Assembly: GCA_039096225.1 (NCBI GenBank)
Contig: JBBPEB010000015.1
Coordinates: 434,001-498,000, forward strand
Origin: Blastocystis sp. Blastoise
Lineage: Eukaryota; Sar; Bigyra; Opalinata; Blastocystidae
Reading direction: 5' to 3'
DNA: 64,000 bases
Below the pieces are notes generated by a model. It made no database searches. It was not told the DNA's origin and saw only the letters and a list, made by a program, of their open reading frames with translations. Below are positions 1 through 13,127 of this stretch, piece after piece. The position numbers and the translations under genes were made by a program. Every line of letters starts with the position of its first letter. Within the stretch, counting starts at the first letter, position 1.

Positions 1-95
1 GTATCCATTTGTTTATATTCACTAGAACCAACAACGTCAGAGATAATTTGTCTAATTTTAGGTTGAAGAGCAGGAGAAGCTTCACTGAAAGACAT
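1..95 (-). CDS. 5' end of an unidentified gene, running off the left edge
   Basis: On the minus strand an ATG at 95-93 opens a frame that stays open to the window edge. The peptide begins MSFSEASPALQPKIRQII and contains DVVGSSEYKQMD. Base composition is clearly richer in G+C than the sequence upstream, which fits a coding exon. The 32 residues are too few for me to assign a family. The gene is divergent from ATE1 and shares the 1.47-kb upstream region with it. Its 3' part lies outside the window. Confidence 0.55.
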   Translation of the reverse strand, partial: MSFSEASPALQPKIRQIISDVVGSSEYKQMD

Positions 96-1563
96 TTTAA
101 AGACTTTAATACAAATCACAAGAGATATAAGTAAAAAAAGAATTGTTTTTTTGATAAAATATTATTTTTTGGAGATTCTTCTTACTAAGAGGTATTTTTG
201 AGATTCTCTCCTGGTTATTTACATTATTTAATAATATCATCATAATTGTTCTATTTTATTGTCATATAGTATATAGTTGCTTATATACTGATGAAGCAGT
301 CATCTATGATATAATGAGCCTAATTTAGTATGGTATCAATATTATTTTATGTGAGTTGAGGTGTTCAATTCTTTATTAAATATGTTTTTTTAACTGCTTC
401 TTGTATAACATGGTAAATAAGAGAATAGCAGATAATTTCTATTGTTCATAAGTAACAATTTGGGAGACGATTTTTATAAATTCTTGCGACCTATACTATA
501 AAACTCATTATAAATTTATAAAAACAGTCTTCTAACAACTCTATAAGGATTATATATTTATAAATTGATAATTAAATACAATATATCACTTGTTCATTAT
601 TTTCATACATTTTTAACGAGTAAATAGTTATCTAAGTCTTAGAGTCATTCTGAATTTGATGAAAACAAGGATATTAAATGAAATAAACTAAGTATCTTCA
701 TTGAATACTGACTTATTAGATTCTTTTTTGATTTCTTCATATTCTACTCTAATTATTATTTCAATAGAAATAGTCACACATTCTGAGTATTCTAAATTAA
801 TTTTCTGTTATGGAGAATAACTTATGTTTAAAATTTAATATTTTTAACCACCGTTTATAATAAATTATGAACCTATTTTTATTTTAAATTATGATATGTT
901 CGGTGTTACATCAATAAATTTAGTCAATACTTACTTTGTCATGAAATCATTCACTAATTAATGTCAAAATAATTATATAAGAACATTATAATTATGAATA
1001 TCTATTTATCACATTTTATACAAATCAAAATACATACGTAATTGTTTAAATTGTATCGCATTAAACCCAGCAATTGAGTAGATATGGTGTACAATGTATT
1101 ATTTTCTTCATATTTTGTGCTCTACGTCAGTTACTTGATATAAATATTGTAGAAAAGAAGAAAAAGATAAAACGAATATGTAGAATAGAGAGGATTTATA
1201 AATTATATCTCTGTTTTAAGTAATTCTATTCTCTTTTAGGTAAATCATTAAGATGTGGAAATATTTCTTTATGATAAAAATAAGAAATGTTAATGATTGT
1301 ACACGCTTCTCTTTTCCAGAATTCTTTCTAGTTCTCCTGTTTCTCCATATCAGTGTCTCTTTATTTCCTATGATTATTTGAGATTTTGTTTTTGTTTCAT
1401 TTTCTCCAATAATTACTCTACTTCTCTTAACAGGAACCAATAATTTATTCATTATAAATAAAAATGGAAGAAGCAACCAATCTCAATTTTTTTATTTATA
1501 AGGTGTGTTCTATAGACTACAGGTAATTCTTGTATGACTCCTCTTCTGATTAATCTATAAATT
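96..1563. other. Intergenic region between divergent genes
   Basis: AT-rich sequence with no convincing coding exon. It separates the minus-strand gene at 1-95 from ATE1, so it should hold both promoters. An open frame on the minus strand at 1216-1476 has no recognisable domain or codon pattern and is probably chance. An in-frame TAA lies directly upstream of the chosen ATE1 start. Confidence 0.6.
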
Positions 1564-4500
1564 ATGATGAAGATAAAAGGAACACATACACAGAAACCGA
1601 AAGAAATTGATATTTCAAAAGAAAAGTCTAAATGTTTATTATACCCACCTTCAAATGAGATATGCTACTATTGTCATTCATATCCAACTATTGTAGATCA
1701 AATGGAGTATCTGATTATCCAACTAATTCTTGTTTATTGATAATTATTTAGATGTAAGAACATGGATCCTTTTGTCTATGAAGCTCTTATTGAAAAGGGA
1801 TGGATAAGAAGTGGTAATATCTTCTATAAGTCAACTCCATGTCAACTTTGTCCAGAATTTTCAATTATTATCGATCCATTTTTATGGAGTCCTCGAAAAA
1901 GAGTTCATAAAGCTCTCAAACGTTTTTCAAAACCAATAAAACTAAGTCAAGAGTTGATTTCTTCTCTTCAAGAACCATCAATACCAAATTACTTAAAAGA
2001 ATTGTACTTTCAAGGTAACTCGGGTGAAACATTGAATATAGATGTGCAATTAGTCAATAATCAACTAAATAATTTATTATCAAAAGTAGTAGATCGTTAT
2101 TTAAAAGAAGATGTATGCTATTTAAAGACATCATGTCAAGAAAAAAGGATAATATTTAATCAAGATAAAGATTTACAACCATTATATTTATGTGAAACTC
2201 AAAAAGATAATCAATATGGTACATTTCATAGTTCTCTTCTTTATAAATATTTTAATTCTTTGATTCAATATACAAAATATATTGATAAATGTCCTTTATC
2301 TTCTTTTGATAGTCGAATGAAAACAATTGATAAATATAAACATGTTTTCGATGATGAATCTATGCATTTTGTTCTTGATGATGATGAATATTCTAATTTA
2401 TATAATAAAGATATTATATTCAAAGTGAAAAAATATCTAGAAGAAAATATAGAAAACTTAAAGATATTTCGTTCTATATATTTAAATTATTATCCAAGTA
2501 TAGAGATTCGTGATTATTTTAATTATGAATTATCAGAGACTTTTTGTTTGCTTCTTTATTATGAAATATGTTTAGAAATTATTCTAGATCCATTGTTATC
2601 ATCTTTATTTAAGGTTCCTATTTATTCTGATAAAATCCTATACTTTGAATTTATTGGTCAAGAAAAAGAAGGAGAACCTCATTTCGAAGTATATTTTATT
2701 CTCATTCTATTTACTATATATTCCTTATTTTTTAAAATTATTGAACAATTTTTATTATTTATTATATTGTATCTAAACTTTAATAAAGAATTATATTTAT
2801 ATGTTATTACTCTATAACTTTCTATATTTATCAATATTAGCTACATTCTAATCTATATAGATTGAATATGATAGTTGTATTGTTCAACGTGAAAAATTAG
2901 CTTTATATCGTGATTATGAATATGGAATTCATCACAATAATCTATCCACAAATTATGAAGTAACAACAAGTGATATGGTTTTTAATACACCTTTAAAGGT
3001 ATGTTTTATATATATATATTTTAATTTTGTTTTGCTTTTTGTTTATTATATAAATTATATTAATTTTATTATATTAATTTTATTATATTAATTATTATAT
3101 ATTAATTTTTATTATATTAATTATTGTCATATTTATTTATATATACTATATCTACTATGATTCTTATTTTAGGATATATATGTAAAAAATGATGGACTTT
3201 TTGTTCGACTTGGTTCTTATGTATATATATAAATATTTATTTATTATGTATTATCTACCATATATATATAATTTATTATATGTGTTTATCATTTATAATA
3301 TTAAAAGAATTGAATACATTTATAAAAAATAAATTTTATTATATACATAATACTTATAATCCTCTATATATCTTCTCTAGCATCGTCTCTATTATATGAC
3401 TTATAAATACCATCGTCTTCTTCTTATGGTTGATTGTATTGATATACTACCTTCTAGAGTATTATCAGGATACTGTCTACGTTCCCCGCGGTTTAAAGAG
3501 ATTAATGCTTTACATTTAGGATATATTTCTGGTTATCATGATATTATGCTTGCTAAACAATTGTCGATTAATATGAATAGTCCATTTCTTTGTGATTTCG
3601 GTATATTCTATATTTATAAGATTTATTTATTATTTATTAATATATTATATATAGGTTATTATGTAGCTAGTAGTTCAAAAATGAAATACAAACAAGATTT
3701 TAATGTATATATATAATAATAATGCTTAAATAACATATATAATAATTTAATAACATATATAATAATTTAATAACATATATAATACTTGAATAACATATAT
3801 AATAATTTAGTAACATATATAATAATTTAATAACATATATAATAATTTAATAACATATATAATACTTAAATAACAGATATAATGCTTAAATAACATATAT
3901 AATAGTTAAATAACATAAATAATAATAATCTATATATAGCCAATACTTCTATATATTCCAACACTTCAGAAATGGTATCCATTTGCTCCTCTATATAATA
4001 TTAATAATCAAACAATAATTCCTTCTATCGATACGCCTAAATCTGTTTTTTCTTCTTCTATTTTTCATATATCTCATCTTAATAATTCAAATAAGAATTC
4101 TAAAAATAATGCTAATCATATAAATAATAGTTCAAAACGGTCGAATACTCAATCATCTAAACATAACTCTTCAAGAGTTAGTTCTTTAGATGATTCTATT
4201 CCTTATTCTTCTCTTCCTTGTTCACCTTCCGTAGAACCTTCTTCTTATCTAGAAGATGATATAGTTACAAATAGAGAAATAAGTATAAATCTACTTGATA
4301 CTATAGATAATAATACATGTAATACCACAAAACAATTTAATAAACAATATAATAATACAAATACAAATATATCCTCTTATGCTTGCTATATTAATACTAC
4401 AAATAAACAAATGAATCAATCCAAAGATAATTCCTATTCAGACTCTATTTGCTCTTCTAAACATACATCATATAAACTTCATAATTCTTCATCTTCACCT

Positions 4501-6162
4501 ACATTTCAAAGTATATCAACAATTTCCTCTTTATCTTCTACTATACCCTCTCTTTCTATTAATACAGATTCTTCAATTAATATAAATCAGGATTATGAGA
4601 ATACTTCAAACTCCTATTTATCTACTAATAATGGTGATTGTAATTCTAATAATGATGATTGTAATTCTAATAATGATGATTTTAATTCTAATAATTCTAA
4701 TAATTCTAATAATTCTAATAATTCTAATAATAATTCCAATATTTCTAATAATAATTTCAATAATTTTAATAATTCAAATAATATTTCTAATAATTCTTAT
4801 AATATTGCTTCTTCTAATAATAATACTTCTTCGAATACATGTAATAGCAATATAATTAATACTACACGATCTTATCCTGTTCGTAAAGTGTCTTCGTTAC
4901 CTACTCCTTTAAGCGATATTCAAGAGAGTCCTACTCCTCCTCCTCCTCAAGCTCTACCTCCTCCTCATTCTTATAGACATCCAAGTATAAGTTCTGTTGG
5001 AGATACTATTATGAAAGAATTTAAAGAATATACTTATGATGAAATAGTACATTATATTGAATCCGATTTATTTCCATATAATGGAATACAACCTAGAACA
5101 TATCAACAACTTTATTCTTTATGGCCAAAAGAAAAGAGAATATCTTCATTAACAGAATTATATATACTTTTAGATCAAGATAAAATTACTATGTGTATAA
5201 ATACTATAGATATTCACGCATATACAGATAAAAATTACTTGAGAAGGTACAGTAATCAAGTAAATAGTTTTGATTCTTCTTCTCAACATCCTTCTTTTTC
5301 TATATGTCTGCCTTCTACTACTGTTCCTCCTTATATTTCATCAGGAACTACTCCTCCTTTACCCTCTCCTTATAAAACAACTTATCATACATTATCTAAA
5401 ACACAAAATAATGATGATTCATTTCCTCTTGGAACTATCGAACATGTATTCTCATTTAATAATATCAATCATCTATCTTCACCTAAAGTTAATACTATCT
5501 TTTCTATTAATAATACTACAAATAGTAATATTTATAATATTAGTAGTATTAATAATTCAAATAATATTCTCAATCAATATATACCATCAACTCTCTCTAT
5601 AGACTCTCCAAATGAAAATACTATTACTTCTCCTCTGATTAATAAGAATCATGTAAAATCACCCAATAAACATGAATTACATTTACATGAATATAGTGAT
5701 TCCCATGATTATCGATATGATTATATAAATAATAGTGAAATTACATCTCCTGATAATATAACTACGTTTCTTCATTGTAATAGTTATTATAATACACAAT
5801 CCACAAATAATATAATTAATACTAGTAAATCCAATCATAATTCTTCTTTTTCTCAATTTCCAAATATATATACATCTTTATTTGAAGATAAATCTATATA
5901 TATACAATATCAAGGATGCTCTCTTATTCAATTATATGGTAAACAAATTCTTTCCAAGAAATCAATTTCACACTGTTTTCAGTCGATTTCTCAGTCTATA
6001 CATAATTTCTTTATAAATAAACAAAAGAAAGAAAATTATCTTATCATAGATCAAGATATTCAATCAATTTCTCAATCTAACAATCCTCAATTAATGGTTA
6101 TATTTAAATATTATTTATTAAATTTAGGAAAAGATATTTATGATGAATGCACATTTATATAA
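1564..6162 (+). CDS. ATE1: Arginyl-tRNA--protein transferase (ATE1) with a ~600-residue low-complexity insertion
   Basis: Transfers Arg from Arg-tRNA to N-terminal Asp/Glu (or oxidised Cys) of proteins, marking them for the N-degron pathway. I infer seven exons: 1564-1706, 1752-2688, 2861-2998, 3173-3220, 3381-3600, 3655-3704 and 3940-6162, giving 1252 aa in one frame. The N-domain shows ICYYCHSYPT, then FVYEALIEKGWIRSGNIFY, matching the family's CxYC and 'DRGWRRSG' regions. The C-domain shows GSYHRLYYMTYK, VDCIDILPSRVLSGY and GYYVASSSKMKYKQDF, then PILLYIPTLQKWYPFAPLY. After that come about 600 Ser/Asn/Pro-rich residues, and only the last ~25 (FKYYLLNLGKDIYDECTFI) resemble the normal ATE1 C-terminus. 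The start follows an in-frame TAA. Family identity is strong; activity is unknown. Confidence 0.85.
3715..3925 (+). repeat. ~20-bp minisatellite inside an ATE1 intron
   Basis: About ten imperfect copies of a unit close to 'taacatatataataattta' fill most of the intron 3705-3939. Units vary mainly at the 'aataattta/aatacttaa/aatgcttaa' part. It lies wholly between a GTATAT donor and a TATATAG acceptor, so it should not affect the protein. Confidence 0.8.
4624..4860 (+). repeat. Asn/Ser-coding trinucleotide-rich tract in ATE1
   Basis: Repeats of AATAATTCT and AATAATGATGAT encode runs of Asn-Asn-Ser, Asn-Asn-Asp and Asn-Phe within the ATE1 insertion. The same tract is open in a second frame as Ile/Leu repeats, which is a by-product of the repeat and not a gene. 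Confidence 0.85.
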
Positions 6163-7092
6163 AAATTATTGTTTTTATATAATAATCATGAATTATTTTG
6201 ATACATAAAAACATCAAAATATAATTATTTATTTGTAGTATGCTTGTAATCTGTTATCTATATTTTTGTCTATATATATACGTTTTCATCTGGCTTTTCT
6301 TTATTTCTGAATCGATAAATAAATATTGCTTTCGATTTCATTTGTAACTTATTTGATTTTCAATATATAATTCAATGTTTCTATTCGTGCGTATATATCC
6401 AAGATATTATTTTTCATTTTTCATTGTTTTAAAAGAATATTTTACTTTGTTTCCCTTTCAGCTGCTCTATGATTTATTTTTAATTTTCTTTTTTAACATT
6501 GTTTGATAGTATTATAATAGTGTGATTGCTTTTGTGACATTTTGACCCTAATTCTTTTCTTTTTTAACATTTTCTTGTGCTTGTCTTTGCTTAACAATCA
6601 AAAAAATACTTAATAAATTTGTTTTGTTTATATTAAATACCTATTTAATTACTTTTCAAATATTAGTACTAGTTTTTAAAAATTTTCAATCCATTTTATA
6701 AAAATAAAAACATATTTACTCACAAAAGATAAATAACTTAGTTATAGGTAATTAGTATATAATAATAATAAAACATTAGTTCAAACAATAAAAGAGTTGA
6801 TTTTTATTATGAATTATATAAACTGAAATTTTTATGTACATATGATGAATTAGATCTATGTATAAAATAAAACATAGTAAAACTGGAGAATTACTTTAAA
6901 GCTCTTTCATAAATTAAAAGAAACTGGATGAAAACTTGAAGAACTGAAATAAATTTTTAAGCAAATACTAGATAAAAAAGAGTCATTTTTTATGGTAAAC
7001 AACTAGCAATAAAAAACTACCAAAAATTTCAGCAATTTTTCAAGTAAAAACAAAAAACTCCATTTATTATTCATTTATTAAATATATTCATC
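6163..7092. other. Intergenic region
   Basis: AT-rich, T-rich near ATE1 and A-rich near the next start codon. I see no exon, RNA gene or repeat worth naming. It is the presumed ATE1 3' UTR plus the promoter of the RING gene. Confidence 0.6.
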
Positions 7093-8771
<1,679 letters not shown>

Positions 8772-9666
8772 TATATATATATTGTAATAATATCAATTTA
8801 GAAATATATTTAAATAAATACTTATATATATCTATTATATATGAATCATAACTATATTTCTACATTCTATAATTATTTATATAAATATTACTATTGAATT
8901 CTAAATCTTGTATCATGTCTATTTATTATATATATTATTCTTATTACTTTTTTTCTTGTTATATACTTTTATTGTTGTCGTGAATGTAATTATTTAATAT
9001 ATAATTTTTACGTACACACATTTTCATTATAAATAAAAATATGTTTTCGTTGTCATTCTTGTTTGCTCCTTTTTTTCTTTTTTATACCTATATCAATAAG
9101 TAAATATCTTCTTTGGTTCATCAGTATATAATCACCTTCTTTTTGTTATACTCAATTTTTTGTTATATCTTTTTTTTTATTGTTTTTTTACAAATAATTA
9201 AAAAAAAATGAACTTTAATGACTTCAAGACTTTCTTTTAAACAATGTTCTCATTAACATTCTATATTTAACTACGTTTTTATCTCACTTTCAATTGTTCA
9301 CATTCTTGATCGATCGTTTCTTCCAACAAGAAATGGTTCTCAATGCTGCTACAACTTTTATATGTATAAAAGAACATATAGTCATGTCTTATATGTGAAA
9401 TATATAATACTCACATTACCATTTCTAGTTTTTATGACACATTTCTAATATTTATATAAAGACAATTAACTGTCGAATCATTCTTAATACTTGATTATCA
9501 GCTGCTTTTAATATATATATAGTAAATTCAAAAAGGTTATTTACTAGATTTTCAAAAAACTGATATATATACCTAGTTTTATTCTATGAGAGAGTCAGTT
9601 TTTTTGGATAATAGAAAATTTATGTATGTAAAATCTTATAAATCTTTTACATAAGTAAAATATAAT
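8772..9666. other. Intergenic region
   Basis: AT-rich, no exon or RNA gene recognised. Presumed 3' UTR of the RING gene and promoter of the next gene. Confidence 0.6.
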
Positions 9667-11825
9667 ATGGAGGCTTCTTATATAAGAAATTGCTACTTAA
9701 GTTCTATTCATAATAGAAATGATAAAGCTCTGTTTTTTAAGAGTTTTTTATCATGTAATGATGAAACCTGCAAGAACTTGCTGAAATCATTATCAAATCA
9801 GTTTGCTGCGATGAATAATTTTGTTGCTGATTGTTCTCAGGAGGAGATTGATTATTTTAACCAACATTTAACGCCGTCTTTACAGTCAATTACAAGAAAA
9901 TATGCTTCTGAAATTCAAACAAGTACTACTCTTCTCTCCCCAGATGACTATCAAAATTTGGAGTACATTGACTCTGTATTAGATGGGTCTCCTTTAGTTT
10001 TACCTTGTGTGCGATTATTAATGTTTATGGAAACACTTCCATCATCTATGCCTCTAACTCAGTCAGCATATCTAAATCGAATTAATCGAAATAATCTTTA
10101 TTATTTCATTGATTTATTAAAACAACGAAATGATGTTGTTTTAGCAGAATCAAAAGAAGTAGAAAACATTCTAGCAACAATTGAAAATCAATATCTATAT
10201 GATTTAGTTAGCTCACTTCTATTTATTGGATTAAAATTCTTGCCTCTTCCTATTCTTATTTATTTCATCTTTATGTCTGGAATGAATAGTAATACTCATA
10301 TTATTTCGTTTATATTAACATTTTTTAAATATGAAAGTAAATCAATTCTTAGCAAGGAATATTATAAACATATTATCCAGCATTTCTACACCGCTTTAGC
10401 TGATAAAAGGAATCAAATTGATATTATGTCTATCTATTACTCTATTACACAAAATTATACATCTAAATATTCTGTAAATATATATTTAATTATAAGATAA
10501 TTTATGTTATTATGTTTATTATCATTATGTTTATTATTATTATTTTATATGTTTTATAGGGTATTAATTATAAGACTTGTTGTGATCAAGATATTAATAA
10601 TTTATGTATATTTGATATTCTTAAAATTCCTACTCAATTCTTTTTACAAAATGGAAATATGTAGTATGTAAACAATTAAAACAAAATAATAGTTATACAT
10701 ATATTTTTTAGTTTAGTCCTTTTTTTTTATATATTAATTGATTATGTATATATTATTTCTATATTATATATAGTAAATTAACACCTGGCGATAAAGAGTA
10801 TTATTTTTACTCTAGTCAAGTTCGTCAATATATTGACAACACATTTTCTTCTATTCCATTTTGTTCAGAACGATTCGATATCTCAAAGAATGAATGTTTA
10901 TCTTTATTAACTACTATTGATACTAGTTTATCTGCTGTATTTAACTCGTATTATCATGAACTTGCAGTCAATAACAAGGACTATTTAGTTCCTTTTAAAT
11001 GTACTGAGAAAACTGAAGAATCTATATTATTTAGAATCGCCTATCAAGTCCATAATCTAACTGAAGTATGAAATATTATTATTAATTATTATTATATATT
11101 ATTATTATATATTATTATTATATATTATTATTATATATTATTATTATATATTATTATTATATATTATTATTATATATTATTATTATATATTATTATTATA
11201 TATTATTATTATTATTATTATATATTATATAATATATATTATATAATATAGACATTAAAGGCAACCGATCTATTCTTGACTTGTGAGAAAATGTGGAATA
11301 CTCTGTATATGAGACTCTTTCAATCTGATCAATCTCTTATTCGAAACATATTTCCATTTAGAATATTCACGGTTTTACTTCCTTATTTCAAGGAAAATAT
11401 TGCTTTAAGAACATGTTTTCGTCATTTAGATCCTAATAATTTTAATAGTATGAAACAACTATTTATGAATCCAGAATTTGAATATGTTTTAGTTAGAGCT
11501 TACATTATGCTTTATACACTTGTATATATATATAGTATTTATTCTAAATATATTTTTATCGTATAATTTTATTATCTAATTATATTGACCAATTCTGTTG
11601 TTACATTTTATATATATATATATAAAGTAATATTCATTTAATATCTATAAATTAATATATATATAGGATTATGAATGTAGTCAATTTCGAGTTTCTGAAT
11701 TATTTCATTTCAGTAAAGTAAATAGAAATGATTATCAATTAACATCATATACAAACTCTTTGAAACTACTTGTTACCAGTAAATTATCAAATCCTTTTCT
11801 TATGAAAGAAATGGATGACCATTTT

Positions 11826-11868
<43 letters not shown>

Positions 11869-12560
11869 TCTCTTTTATTCTATTTTTATTTATTTTTCTT
11901 ATTCAATATATATTATTATATATTATATATAAATAGGGAAAGTATCGAACTGATTATCAAACACGTCAATCCAGACATTATTTCCCTATTATAGCAAGTA
12001 AATCAGAACTCTATCATGGAATTATCTGTATATATTCATTATTATTATATATTTATATTATTTTTTAACAAATTTGTTTTATTCATTATCTTTATATATA
12101 TTATATATATAGGCAAATTAGAAGAAATTCGTTCACTTCTGGAAACCCGTCTTGATGACTATAGAGAAAGTTTATCTATTCAAATAGCTAGTATAAACGA
12201 CTGTATTCAATCATTTAAAGCTAAATCTTGTCCTGTATATATATATATATATATATATTTAATATTATTTTTACTATATATTATATGTTACTCTTCTTTT
12301 ATATAAAATTATAAAATATATAATTCTCTATATATGTATAGGAAACAGTAGAGAATACCAGTGTCTATTATCCATGTTTACCTTACTTTGATATTCCTAT
12401 TTCTATTGATAAAGCTACTTCTTCTTATAGAAATCCTACTGTAAGACATCCTAATTATGAACAATGGAGACAATATGGACAACAACGTGAACTTAATAAT
12501 AATAATTCTCGTCGACCACCTCCAGAATCAACTATGTTCTTAAATGAATTCCATAAATAA
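9667..12560 (+). CDS. Unrecognised 688-residue protein
   Basis: Eight inferred exons (9667-10473, 10560-10663, 10774-11065, 11252-11521, 11667-11828, 11937-12027, 12113-12234, 12342-12560) join without stops to 688 aa. The protein looks mostly helical. One hydrophobic stretch near residues 180-205 (LLFIGLKFLPLPILIYFIFM) could be a membrane segment or a buried helix. A short coiled-coil-like part (LEEIRSLLETRLDDYRESL) precedes a proline- and arginine-containing tail ending RRPPPESTMFLNEFHK. It has no low-complexity insert except a few Asn near the end, unlike several neighbours. I cannot place it in a family; a HEAT/COG-like helical scaffold is possible, but that is a guess. Confidence 0.68.
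11087..11245 (+). repeat. ~14-bp AT tandem repeat in an intron
   Basis: About ten copies of 'tatattattatta' fill intron 11066-11251. Intronic, with a GTATGA donor and an ATATAG acceptor. Confidence 0.85.
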
Positions 12561-13127
12561 ATATATATACTAAATAGTATTATATATATATACATCTATT
12601 TTAAAACATTACTCACATGGATTCTTGTTATAATATTGTCTATTTTATGTTTTTTATATAACTTATTACCTATTCTTTTTTTCTAATTTTTTGTCTTATT
12701 TTTATTTATCTATTTTACTTGTATAATACATTTCATATATTTAAAAAGAAAAATATTGTTCTATTTTTGTTTCAAGTTATTATGGTTTCTTATAATCGTA
12801 TTTTCTTTTATATGTAGTTTCAATTGTTATAATTATTTGAATGATTTTATACAATTAACTTTACAAAAATTATTCTTTTTATTGTTATGACAATTATTAA
12901 TTAATCAATCAAAAATAAAATACTATTTCTTAAGAAAAATGTTCCGAAAATTTTAAAAATTCCCATGAGGTTTTCTTTTCCTAGAAAGACCAAGTTAATT
13001 TTGTTCATCCAATGAAAACACATGAATCAATTCATTCTAGGGAATTTTGTCTATTAAAGAAAACAGTGTTTGTCCCATGAAAAACAAAAAAACAAATAGA
13101 AATTTATTTCATTTGTATATCATTCAA
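12561..13127. other. Intergenic region
   Basis: T-rich then A-rich sequence upstream of the FGE-like gene. An alternative in-frame ATG for that gene lies at 13077. No other feature seen. Confidence 0.6.

Noticed and set aside
1216-1476. 86-codon frame on the minus strand in the first intergenic region
   Set aside because: No domain, basic and AT-driven composition, and no splice partner.
3715-3925. Regular ~20-bp repeats resembling a CRISPR array
   Set aside because: Units are contiguous with no unique spacers, and they sit in an intron of a eukaryotic gene.
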